Notes under the pieces: generated by a model
What the model was told of the DNA's origin: nothing
The model's database searches: none
What the model saw: the letters and a program-made list of their open reading frames with translations, nothing else
Assembly: GCA_943914815.1 (NCBI GenBank)
Contig: CALUDL010000065.1
Location: 1 to 9,533, forward strand
Reading direction: 5' to 3'
Length of the DNA: 9,533 nt
From: an uncultured Brevibacterium sp.
Lineage (GTDB): Bacteria; Actinomycetota; Actinomycetes; Actinomycetales; Brevibacteriaceae
In this document: positions 1-6,415 of the stretch, piece after piece
How the letters are laid out: each line of letters starts with the position of its first letter
Position numbering within the stretch: the stretch's first letter is position 1
Translations under genes and position numbers: made by a program

Positions 1-2
1 TC

Positions 3-38
3 CGCGAAGAGGGCGCACAACTCATTGAGGGCAAGTAA
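3..38 (+). CDS. Possible 3' end of a convergent plus-strand gene (partial)
   Basis: One plus-strand frame is open from the left edge and ends at TAA (36-38), giving the tail REEGAQLIEGK. The residue mix is charged and helix-forming and the codons are ordinary for this DNA, so it could be the C-terminus of a gene that starts outside the window and converges on the lytic transglycosylase gene. Only 11 codons are visible, so no function can be given and chance is a real alternative. A small GC hairpin directly follows the stop. Confidence 0.3.
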   Translation, partial: REEGAQLIEGK

Positions 39-53
39 CGGCGAGCAGCGCCG
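39..53. terminator. Weak bidirectional terminator-like hairpin
   Basis: CGGCG (39-43) and CGCCG (49-53) form a 5-bp GC stem with a 5-base loop. It lies 25 bases past the transglycosylase stop on the minus strand and directly after the putative plus-strand stop. On the minus strand it is followed by TTACTT rather than a real U-run, so it is at best a weak intrinsic terminator. Its place between two convergent gene ends is the main argument for it. Confidence 0.25.
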
Positions 54-77
54 CTATTGCGGTCGTTAGCAGAATTC

Positions 78-920
78 TTAGCGACGCTGCCCGTTGTTGT
101 TAGCCGGGACGGTCGCTGGGGCCGGTGCTGGGGCTGGCGATGTCACGCGCGCAATGTTGTTCGCGGTTGCGAAGACCTTTTGCACATAGTCATCCGAGTC
201 GTTGTATGCGCGAATTGCTTTATCCCAGCCGACTGACGATCCCATGTTTCCTGATTTGCACAGGTACGCGACTGCGGTAACGGTAGCGTCGTCGATGTTG
301 TTGGGGTTGGTACGGCCATCCCCGTTTCCGTCTTTGGCCATGCTCTGCCAGGTCTGCGGCAAGAACTGCATGGGCCCTACAGCACGGTCAAATTCGGTAT
401 CGCCGTCCAGTCGCCCTTTGTCGGTGTCGTTGATGCGCTTGAAGCCTTGACCGTTGAGCTGAGGGCCCAGAATGTCCTTGTCAGCGTTGCCGTCATCTTT
501 AATCTTGGCTCCACCCAGGCGACCGTGGTTCGACTCAACTGCCCCGATCGCTGCCAGGGTGTTCCAGTTGAGGTTGCACGAAGGGTGTTCGCGCACACCC
601 CACAGGGTAGCCCCCACATAGGCCTGGAGGACGCGACGCGGAATGTTGGTCTTTTTCGACGTGTCGTCGAGCCAGTCCAGTGACAGATCAGCTTTGGCAA
701 CGGCGGCGGGGTCCGCGGTAGGTGTTGCTGTTGGGTCGTCATCTGCGCCACCCAACGAATCTGGTGTGGGCAGTGGCGCTGGGTCTGGCGTCTGTGGTCC
801 CGCCGCTTGGCTACTGTCAGGCTGGAGGGACAGTTTGGTGATCACAACACCGGATCCCACCAAGAGGCCCAGCGCCAAGAGTCCTGCGATCGCAACGAAC
901 ACTTTAGAGCCGGTGCCCAT
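78..920 (-). CDS. Membrane-anchored lytic transglycosylase (MltB/Slt35-like)
   Basis: The 280-residue product should cleave the MurNAc-GlcNAc bond of peptidoglycan, acting outside the cytoplasmic membrane. Residues 7-29 form one N-terminal membrane segment or uncleaved signal. Residues 38-75 are a Pro/Thr/Asp-rich linker. The catalytic domain covers about 80-258 and shows the expected Glu129 in GAVES, the AVGPMQF block (180-186) followed by LPQTW, and the late AYNDSDDYV motif (238-246). Residues 197-211 (DGNGDG...NIDD) resemble the EF-hand calcium loop known in E. coli Slt35. Cys115 and Cys221 could form a disulfide. The tail is Ala/Pro-rich and ends NNNGQRR. An upstream in-frame start at 1010 exists, but the ATG at 920 has AGGAGG five bases before it and gives a proper membrane anchor. 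Its ATG overlaps the TGA of the surface-protein gene (TGATG), implying translational coupling. Confidence 0.88.
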   Translation of the reverse strand: MGTGSKVFVAIAGLLALGLLVGSGVVITKLSLQPDSSQAAGPQTPDPAPLPTPDSLGGADDDPTATPTADPAAVAKADLSLDWLDDTSKKTNIPRRVLQAYVGATLWGVREHPSCNLNWNTLAAIGAVESNHGRLGGAKIKDDGNADKDILGPQLNGQGFKRINDTDKGRLDGDTEFDRAVGPMQFLPQTWQSMAKDGNGDGRTNPNNIDDATVTAVAYLCKSGNMGSSVGWDKAIRAYNDSDDYVQKVFATANNIARVTSPAPAPAPATVPANNNGQRR

Positions 921-3538
921 CAGTACCTCCTGCTGTTCAGTACGACCATGACAATGAAACCAATGAGAATCGCGGCGAGAACGATTCCGGCGATGGAAAT
1001 GGTCCACCATTCGTCGCCCAGCTGTCCTTTAGCCTGGTCGATGTTCTTGTCTAGGGGTTTCGCTTCAGGTTTTTCTGGTTCGTCGTCTTGGGGCTGCAAC
1101 AGGTTCTGTTGCACGGCACTTCCTGCGCACGCACTCAGAATGTTCGACGTAACCAGCGAACGAGCAGTGTCGACCGTGTCACCTACCGCGAACTTCATGG
1201 TGTAGCCCTTCGAGCCCACCTTGAGTTCAACTTCGTATTCGCCCACTTTGTTGAAACCGAATGTGAGCGCACCGCTTTCACCTGCGGGGAGTTTTCCGGT
1301 GTCGCCGTCGCTGAGTCCAGCCCCATCTGATTCGGGGCCAAATACGATTGCGTCACCCGTGCCACTGATCTGGCGCATGCTGATCTCGACTTCGTCGTTG
1401 CTTCCCGCAGTGTTCCATTCGAAGGATGGGGCACTTGCCCCAGCGCCACCGGTTGCCCAGTAGCTTCCCTGCGGGTCTACGAAGTCGGTGATTCCAGCTT
1501 GCGCGGTACGGGTTGCGGACTGCGAGATCACCGAGGTCGAACCGGCTGGCACCGTACGGGTGCCTTTGCGGTTGCTCACCTTGATGTTGCCTGCTGTGTG
1601 GAAGACGAAGTTTCCGGAGCGCAGTTGCTGTTCGTCTTCAACATTGACGGGGCACAGTTTCACGCCGGATGGTGCGCGCACGATCTTGATATTGGGGTCG
1701 GCTGTTGGGGTCGCCGAGGCCCCTTCCGTAGCGCCGTCCGTGGCTTCGTCTGTGGGTTCGCCCTGGGCTTCAACCGTTGACGACGCTGTGGGTTCAGGGG
1801 TTTCGGTTGCCTCAGTTGGGGTTGAGGTTACCGTCGGCGTGACGCTTGGTGACGCTGTGGCGCTCGGTGTCGCCGAGGTCGTTGGAGTTCCCGTTGGCCC
1901 TGGAGTGGGCTCTTCGTCCTTCACATAAGGCCTGGTGATGGGGAACTTCAGGGTTGAGTTGTTGAAGTACGCGGACTGCTCACAGTCGACCGATGCTGGG
2001 TCTGCTCCACCTACTGCGAATTTGAGGATCCCGTCGAAGTCGGCCCATTCGTCTGGTGCGCCGTCTTTGGTCATGGATCGGGTTCCGTACCCTACGCAGT
2101 ACACGCCTGGTTTGCTGAACTTCCAGGTGGCGAACAGGTCACGCGAGGCGTTCGAGCGGTGGCGCACTTTGCTGACCGTGTTGCGGCGCAGTTCGAGCGA
2201 TCCGGCCCATTCTTTGGGTTCAGACGATTCAATGGCAGGTTTCTTCCCTGGTTTAGGTTCGTCTTTAACCGGCTTCTTGGTGTGAGGGTTAACCGTACCG
2301 TTGCGGTAGTGGGCGGTTGCACCTTCAGGCGCGTCGATGAGGTTAAACTGGAACTGTTGCAGGGGCGCATCGCCGCTGAAGGAGAACCCGAGGTCACTGG
2401 TGTCCTTGTTGACCTCGTAGTACGGTTCTTTGGTCGTGGAGTCGGCTTGACCTGCTGGGTCCAGTGGCAACATGTGCGCGCCGGATTGGCTTGCCCGTGG
2501 AGTGTTTTGGGCGTCGCAGTCCGCGGTGATGTTTTGGGCTGCTTGCTTCCAGTCTTTTCCGACTGCAATGGTCAGGTTGGTGGTTTTTTGAGTGAGCGTG
2601 GGGGCGGTTGCTGGGAACGAGTTACCCAACTGGAACGTTTCACGCAGATGCGAAACCGTCACCGCCACACAGAACACGGAAACCTCTGGTTCTTCCTTCT
2701 CCGGCGCTTCCGGATCCTGTGGCTCAGGTGTGGGCTCCGAGTCTGACGTAGGTTCTGGATCAGAGGTTGGTTCTGCAGTTGTCGTTTCCTCTGGGGTCGC
2801 TGTTTCTTCTGGCGTGGGTTCGCTGTCTACCAGGTCATTCGGCGTTTCAGCAGGAGTGGCCTGCTCCTCGTTAGAAACGCTAGTTCCGCCGGGAACCGGG
2901 TTGAGCGAAGGGTTGATAAGGGGGTCTTCGCTGGGTTGCTCACTTTGGGTGGGGGTTTGTTCGGGTGTGGCCGAGGTCGTTGGGGTTGGTTCGATCCCGG
3001 GAGTTTCTGCGAGGTCTTCTACTTCAGTGAGTTCCCATGTAAGTGGGTACTTGTGGTCGACATCGAACGCGCGGGAGGCATTTGAGCTGATAGGCGAGTA
3101 GGTAGACACCTTACGCTCGGTTGCACTCGAGGTGATGTCGACGCGCGCACCGGCTTTCTTCTCACCGTTAGGCTTCACGACTTTGGCGCCTGTGACGGAC
3201 ACACTCACTGGCTGGTCCTGGGGTTTGAGGTCGTGGGGGCGAATGGACGAGTCGAAGATCCCGTCCTCGGATCCAATAATGACGTCTTGTGCAGGCAGAA
3301 CCTTGCCGTCACTGCGCGGGTCATCGATAGTAAGGCCGTCCTCGCCGACCCTCAACGAGGGTCGGTCGAGGAGCTTGCGGTCTGCTGCACCGGTACCCGG
3401 TTGCGCGTCCGACCGTTCGTTAGAAACGATCGTGGGCGCCGCCTCGACAAAGTGTCCAGGCATGATGACAAGTGCAAGCACCGCGGCCACTACTGTGGGG
3501 ATTGCGCCGGGCACTCGCGGACTAGGTAACATCCGCAC
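920..3538 (-). CDS. Secreted, C-terminally anchored cell-surface repeat protein (choice-of-anchor M type)
   Basis: The product has 872 residues. Residues 1-34 are a signal peptide with likely cleavage around VEA-A-PTIV. Three modules follow: A (about 35-180), B (about 284-520) and C (about 617-806), separated by two Ser/Thr/Pro/Glu-rich linkers (about 181-283 and 542-616) that probably span the wall and may be O-glycosylated. Module B has the anchored-repeat signature TWKFSKPGVYCVGYG followed by LKFAVGG (near 470-511). Module C has the related FGFNKVGEYEVELKVG and MKFAVGD (near 760-786). These resemble the repeats of actinobacterial ABC-transporter-associated anchored proteins (TIGR03769/TIGR03773 type, from memory). 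The mature part holds six Cys (290, 341, 481, 519, 629, 804). A membrane helix (847-867) and short NSRRY tail anchor the C-terminus; there is no LPXTG motif. Ligand unknown. The start is GTG at 3538 because AGGAG sits seven bases upstream; a TTG at 3595 lacks a comparable site, and ATG 3532 is possible. Confidence 0.82.
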   Translation of the reverse strand: MRMLPSPRVPGAIPTVVAAVLALVIMPGHFVEAAPTIVSNERSDAQPGTGAADRKLLDRPSLRVGEDGLTIDDPRSDGKVLPAQDVIIGSEDGIFDSSIRPHDLKPQDQPVSVSVTGAKVVKPNGEKKAGARVDITSSATERKVSTYSPISSNASRAFDVDHKYPLTWELTEVEDLAETPGIEPTPTTSATPEQTPTQSEQPSEDPLINPSLNPVPGGTSVSNEEQATPAETPNDLVDSEPTPEETATPEETTTAEPTSDPEPTSDSEPTPEPQDPEAPEKEEPEVSVFCVAVTVSHLRETFQLGNSFPATAPTLTQKTTNLTIAVGKDWKQAAQNITADCDAQNTPRASQSGAHMLPLDPAGQADSTTKEPYYEVNKDTSDLGFSFSGDAPLQQFQFNLIDAPEGATAHYRNGTVNPHTKKPVKDEPKPGKKPAIESSEPKEWAGSLELRRNTVSKVRHRSNASRDLFATWKFSKPGVYCVGYGTRSMTKDGAPDEWADFDGILKFAVGGADPASVDCEQSAYFNNSTLKFPITRPYVKDEEPTPGPTGTPTTSATPSATASPSVTPTVTSTPTEATETPEPTASSTVEAQGEPTDEATDGATEGASATPTADPNIKIVRAPSGVKLCPVNVEDEQQLRSGNFVFHTAGNIKVSNRKGTRTVPAGSTSVISQSATRTAQAGITDFVDPQGSYWATGGAGASAPSFEWNTAGSNDEVEISMRQISGTGDAIVFGPESDGAGLSDGDTGKLPAGESGALTFGFNKVGEYEVELKVGSKGYTMKFAVGDTVDTARSLVTSNILSACAGSAVQQNLLQPQDDEPEKPEAKPLDKNIDQAKGQLGDEWWTISIAGIVLAAILIGFIVMVVLNSRRY
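926..931 (-). promoter_or_regulatory. Strong RBS (AGGAGG) of the lytic transglycosylase gene
   Basis: A perfect AGGAGG lies five bases upstream of the ATG at 920, within the last codons of the preceding surface-protein gene. It decides the start codon and indicates that ribosomes ending on the upstream gene can re-initiate at once. Confidence 0.75.
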
Positions 3539-3545
3539 GAGTATT

Positions 3546-3550
3546 CTCCT
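3546..3550 (-). promoter_or_regulatory. RBS deciding the GTG start of the surface-protein gene
   Basis: AGGAG lies seven bases upstream of the GTG at 3538. This supports GTG over the longer TTG start at 3595. It also places the basic residues and hydrophobic core of the signal peptide at the normal distance from the N-terminus. Confidence 0.65.
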
Positions 3551-3627
3551 GAGGGGGTGTGCCTTTATTTGGCCAAGAACGAGTAGACCACACAAAAGTT
3601 AACACACAGGAAACTCGCCGTTACACC

Positions 3628-3641
3628 TAAACGTCCGTTAA
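3628..3641. promoter_or_regulatory. Near-palindrome in the intergenic region before the surface-protein gene
   Basis: The 159-base gap between the DUF779 gene and the surface-protein gene holds TAAACG-TC-CGTTAA, an inverted repeat with 5 of 6 arm positions paired and a two-base centre. It lies about 90 bases upstream of the GTG start, where an operator could sit. I see no convincing -35/-10 pair in this gap; TTAACT near 3597-3602 is the best but weak -10 candidate. The separate start and own RBS suggest a promoter here all the same. Confidence 0.25.
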
Positions 3642-3697
3642 GCTTCCCACCAGGAGTAATACGAAATCTGAAGTACTTGCCCCTTAGAGAATGCCCT

Positions 3698-4114
3698 CTA
3701 CGACTCCATGAGTCGCGAACGAATAAGGAAACGCTTTCCAGTAGGTGACTCAACCGAAAAACCCGAGCCACGCCCCGTCGCCACATCGACGGTGATGTGA
3801 GTATGTTTCCAGTACTCGAATTGGGCTTTAGACATCCAAAACTCGCACTGCGCGGCTGCTTCTTCCACCTCGGGCAAGGTGAAAACTCCTAACAGCACGT
3901 CACTGTCCCCCGTGATGAACTCCCCTGCCGGGTAGCACATGGGAGCCGAACCGTCACAACATCCGCCGGACTGGTGAAACATCAGTTGACCGTGAACGCC
4001 CACCAGTTCGACCAACAGGTCCACAGCTTCCTGGGTGAGAGCCACCCTGGAGTGACTTTCACCCGGGGGCGCCGGCGCCTCTAGTACCGGCGCCCCCGCT
4101 TGTGCGTTGCTCAT
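3698..4114 (-). CDS. DUF779 domain protein, partner of the aldehyde dehydrogenase
   Basis: The 138-residue protein is recognised as DUF779 by the block LMFHQSGGCCDGSAPMC (44-60) followed by YPAGEF, and by the later WKHTHITVDV (102-111). Cys52, Cys53, Cys60 and Cys90 with His47, His104 and His106 could bind a metal; this is inference, as the family has no function known to me. No signal peptide or membrane segment is seen, so it should be cytoplasmic. Its ATG overlaps the TAA of the dehydrogenase gene (TAATG). This pairing recurs in actinobacteria (for example Rv0458/Rv0459 in M. tuberculosis, from memory), so it may assist, sense or mature the enzyme. Residues 1-21 are Ala/Pro-rich and non-conserved in character, and their codons contain a 12-bp inverted repeat. 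No strong Shine-Dalgarno precedes the ATG, so a later start such as GTG at residue 24 cannot be excluded. Confidence 0.85.
   Translation of the reverse strand: MSNAQAGAPVLEAPAPPGESHSRVALTQEAVDLLVELVGVHGQLMFHQSGGCCDGSAPMCYPAGEFITGDSDVLLGVFTLPEVEEAAAQCEFWMSKAQFEYWKHTHITVDVATGRGSGFSVESPTGKRFLIRSRLMES
4064..4098 (-). repeat. Perfect 12-bp GC-rich inverted repeat (hairpin) in the DUF779 gene start
   Basis: Arms 4064-4075 and 4087-4098 (CGGGGGCGCCGG on the minus strand, and its complement) are perfect over 12 bp with an 11-base loop. In the mRNA the hairpin begins 16 bases after the first base of the DUF779 ATG. Every stem position is G or C, so it should be very stable. No U-run follows, so it is not a standard intrinsic terminator. 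Confidence 0.8.
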
Positions 4115-5637
4115 TAGAACAGTCCAGTGGGCTGCTCGGAGTAGCTGACCAGCATGTTCTTGGTCTGCTGGTAGTGGCTGAGCATCATGAGGTGGTTCTC
4201 ACGGCCGATACCAGAGTTCTTGTACCCACCGAACGCTGCGTGCGCTGGATACGTGTGGTAGTTGTTCACCCACACGCGCCCAGCCTGGATTTCACGGCCA
4301 GCCCTGTATGCCGTGTTGGTGTTACGGCTCCACACACCTGACCCAAGACCGTACAGCGTGTCATTGGCAATGCTCAACGCTTCGTCGTAGTCCTTGAACG
4401 AAGTCAGCGCGAGCACAGGACCAAAGATTTCCTCTTGGAAGATGCGCATGCTGTTGTTCCCGCGGAACACGGTGGGCTGAACGTAGAAGCCACCGGCCAG
4501 ATCGCCGTCAAGGTGAGCTTGCTCGCCACCGATGAGCACCTCGGCCCCTTCTTCCTTACCAATAGCCAGATACGACAGGATCTTTTCCAGCTGATCGTTG
4601 GACGCCTGCGCACCCACCATGGTGTTCGTATCCAGCGGGTTGCCTTGCACGAACTTCTTCACACGCTCAATACCTGCTTCGACGAATTCGTCGAAAATGC
4701 TTTCCTGCACCAGAGCGCGCGAAGGGCACGTACACACTTCACCCTGGTTGAGCCCGAACATGGCAAGACCTTCCACCGCCTTGTTGTAGAAGTCGTCTTT
4801 TTGCTGGGCCACGTCTTCGAAGAAGATGTTGGGGCTCTTACCACCCAGCTCCAGAGTGATAGGGATGAGGTTTTGGGAGGCGTACTGCATGATGAGGCGC
4901 CCCGTGGTGGTTTCACCAGTGAACGCGACCTTAGCAATGCGCGGGTTGGAGGCCAGCGGCTTACCGCATTCGACACCGAATCCGTTAACCACGTTGACAA
5001 CGCCAGGTGGCAATAGGTCTCCCAAAATCTCCATGAGAACCATGATGGAGGCTGGGGTTTGTTCAGCCGGCTTGAGCACGACTGCGTTGCCGGCGGCCAA
5101 CGCTGGGGCGAGTTTCCAGATGGCCATGAGGATCGGAAAGTTCCACGGGATGATCTGGCCTACAACGCCCAAGGGTTCGTGGAAGTGGTAGGCGACGGTG
5201 TCTTCGTCGAGCTGGGACAGGTGGCCTTCTTGCGTACGGATCGCCGAGGCGAAGTAACGCAAGTGATCAGCGGCTAGCGGGATGTCGGCGGCGAGGGTTT
5301 CGCGGATTGGCTTGCCGTTGTCCCAGGTTTCAGCAACAGCGATTTTTTCGAGATTTTCATCGATGCGGTCGGCCATTGCATGCAAGATTGCCGCGCGTTC
5401 TGCCGGGCTGGTTTTGCCCCACGCGGGCGCTGCTTTGTGAGCCGCATCGAGGGCGAGCTCAATGTCGTCAGCATTTGATTGAGCAGCTTCGCAAAAGACT
5501 TTTCCGGTGACGGGAGTGACGTTTTCGAAGTATTTTCCAGATTTTGGGGTGACCCATTCGCCACCAATGTAGTTGTCATAGCGAGAGCGGAATTCGACTT
5601 TCGCTCCATCGGTTCCTGGCTGAGCGTAAACGGTCAT
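4114..5637 (-). CDS. exaC: NAD(P)-dependent acetaldehyde/aldehyde dehydrogenase (ExaC/AldB family)
   Basis: This 507-residue cytoplasmic enzyme should oxidise acetaldehyde or similar short aldehydes to the acid, as in ethanol or aldehyde use and detoxification. It is full length for the ExaC/AldB/AcoD group (about 500-510). Visible motifs are PWNFP (164-168, oxyanion Asn166), LKPAEQTP (188-195, cofactor-binding Lys189), FTGETTTG (239-246), LELGGKSPN (262-270, general base Glu263), [11 protein letters not shown] (297-307, nucleophile Cys302) and EEIFGP (402-407). The N-terminal [10 protein letters not shown] and the C-terminal QTKNMLVSY are also typical. The ATG at 5637 is preceded by GAGGAG at a four-base spacing. 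It is the first gene of its transcription unit, has a promoter-like pair upstream, and overlaps the DUF779 gene by one base. The symbol is by family resemblance; aldB or acoD would be equally reasonable names. Confidence 0.95.
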   Translation of the reverse strand: MTVYAQPGTDGAKVEFRSRYDNYIGGEWVTPKSGKYFENVTPVTGKVFCEAAQSNADDIELALDAAHKAAPAWGKTSPAERAAILHAMADRIDENLEKIAVAETWDNGKPIRETLAADIPLAADHLRYFASAIRTQEGHLSQLDEDTVAYHFHEPLGVVGQIIPWNFPILMAIWKLAPALAAGNAVVLKPAEQTPASIMVLMEILGDLLPPGVVNVVNGFGVECGKPLASNPRIAKVAFTGETTTGRLIMQYASQNLIPITLELGGKSPNIFFEDVAQQKDDFYNKAVEGLAMFGLNQGEVCTCPSRALVQESIFDEFVEAGIERVKKFVQGNPLDTNTMVGAQASNDQLEKILSYLAIGKEEGAEVLIGGEQAHLDGDLAGGFYVQPTVFRGNNSMRIFQEEIFGPVLALTSFKDYDEALSIANDTLYGLGSGVWSRNTNTAYRAGREIQAGRVWVNNYHTYPAHAAFGGYKNSGIGRENHLMMLSHYQQTKNMLVSYSEQPTGLF

Positions 5638-5688
5638 GATACTCCTCGTTGAGTGTGTTTCCGCCTCCGTTTCTGGGGGCTTGTACGC

Positions 5689-5717
5689 ACTCTAAGGGCA
5701 GACCAATGACTGATCAA
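5689..5717 (-). promoter_or_regulatory. Candidate promoter of the aldehyde dehydrogenase-DUF779 operon
   Basis: On the minus strand TTGATC (5712-5717) and TAGAGT (5689-5694) are separated by exactly 17 bases. Each matches four of six positions of the housekeeping -35 and -10 consensus. Transcription would start near 5682, leaving a leader of about 45 bases before the ATG at 5637. No other pair as good is visible in this 130-base gap. Confidence 0.5.
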
Positions 5718-5722
5718 TCGTT
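5705..5722. promoter_or_regulatory. 18-bp quasi-palindrome overlapping the -35 box (candidate operator)
   Basis: The sequence AATGACTGATCAATCGTT is its own complement at 14 of 18 positions, centred on TGATCA. It overlaps the proposed -35 box of the dehydrogenase promoter. A dimeric regulator bound here would block RNA polymerase, or contact it if acting as an activator. The regulator is not in the window. Confidence 0.45.
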
Positions 5723-5767
5723 AAGTTTTTGTGATCTAGGGTGCTACCGTACGCGAACTGGCTTTCG

Positions 5768-6415
5768 TCAGCCTAACGCCCCAATCACTATGATCACCAG
5801 CGTTCCGATGATGAGGTATGGCCCCAGAGCGATCGCAGTTTTCATGGTTGCTTTGCGCATGATCATGAGCACGACCCCCACAGCAAAGCCCAAGAGCATT
5901 CCGATGAACGGCCCCAAGAGCAGTGCGAACCAACTATAGGTTCCCAGCACGGCCCCCATCGACAGACCAAGCTTCACGTCACCGAACCCGAACGCTCCCC
6001 CAGCAAAGATGAACATGACGAAGAACGCGGCGAACAAGATGACCATGCCGGCACCACCTCGCAAGGCGGGCCCCCAGTCACCAGACGTCAGTCCCCCAGC
6101 GACCAGCGCAATCACGCTCGCGCCTGCCGCCGGCAGCGTCACCACGTCGGGCAACCTGCGCTCAGCAAAGTCAATCGCAGCCAGGATCGGAGAAACCGCA
6201 ACAAACACGGCTGCCACGTACGCACTCGGGTGGTTCCACCCGTACGCAACCAGAGTGGCCACGGCCAGCACGCCACCGGCACCGAACAGCGCAACGAGCA
6301 CCCACCTCGGCGGGTCCCACGTCTCTAACAGGCGGTAACCGCGGTCAGCGGGTTCCACCTCGGCGGGGTTCTGGGCAGGTTCGCCGGAACCCAGGTCGTC
6401 ATGATGTTCGTTCAC
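5768..6415 (-). CDS. A24-family prepilin peptidase (TadV/CpaA-like, no methylase domain)
   Basis: This 215-residue integral membrane aspartyl protease should cleave the leader of type IV/Flp prepilins at the cytoplasmic face. The first catalytic Asp is Asp82 in AAIDFAERRLPDVVTLP, with the usual Pro and Leu spacing. The second is Asp146 in the GFGD motif (143-146) followed by VKLGLSMG. A GPYLIIG block near 198-204 also fits the family. About six hydrophobic segments follow a hydrophilic N-terminal tail of some 35 residues. The N-terminal methyltransferase domain with CxxC pairs of PilD-type enzymes is absent, as in TadV/CpaA enzymes. Start is GTG at 6415 with AGGAGG seven bases upstream; GTGA overlaps the stop of the upstream membrane-protein gene by four bases. 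No pilin gene is visible in the window. Confidence 0.88.
   Translation of the reverse strand: MNEHHDDLGSGEPAQNPAEVEPADRGYRLLETWDPPRWVLVALFGAGGVLAVATLVAYGWNHPSAYVAAVFVAVSPILAAIDFAERRLPDVVTLPAAGASVIALVAGGLTSGDWGPALRGGAGMVILFAAFFVMFIFAGGAFGFGDVKLGLSMGAVLGTYSWFALLLGPFIGMLLGFAVGVVLMIMRKATMKTAIALGPYLIIGTLVIIVIGALG

Noticed and set aside
1010..1010. Upstream in-frame start for the transglycosylase gene (30 extra residues)
   Set aside because: The extension is His/Arg-rich, runs inside the membrane-anchor codons of the preceding gene, and has no RBS; the ATG at 920 has AGGAGG and gives a normal anchor.
2159..2746. Long plus-strand open frame (195 codons), one of several antisense frames over the surface-protein gene
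   Set aside because: It lies opposite a gene with a clear signal peptide, domains and RBS. Its Val/Arg/Gly-rich translation is what the complement of Thr/Pro/Glu codons gives.
3539..3697. Short reverse frames and a TTG start in the gap before the surface-protein gene
   Set aside because: No RBS and no recognisable protein; the GTG at 3538 explains the signal peptide better.
3685..3700. TAGAG-ggcatt-CTCTA hairpin at the DUF779 stop codon as a terminator
   Set aside because: Five mostly weak pairs, followed by AGGGGC and not by a U-run.
4726..4735. Second Cys (Cys304) next to the catalytic Cys302 of the dehydrogenase as an unusual feature
   Set aside because: GEVCTCPSR is, as I recall, the normal motif of the ExaC/AldB group, so it is not a novelty.
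5757..5775. GGCT-gacgaa-AGCC stem after the A24 peptidase stop as a terminator
   Set aside because: Only four base pairs and no U-run; transcription may still end here by another means, but this hairpin does not support it.
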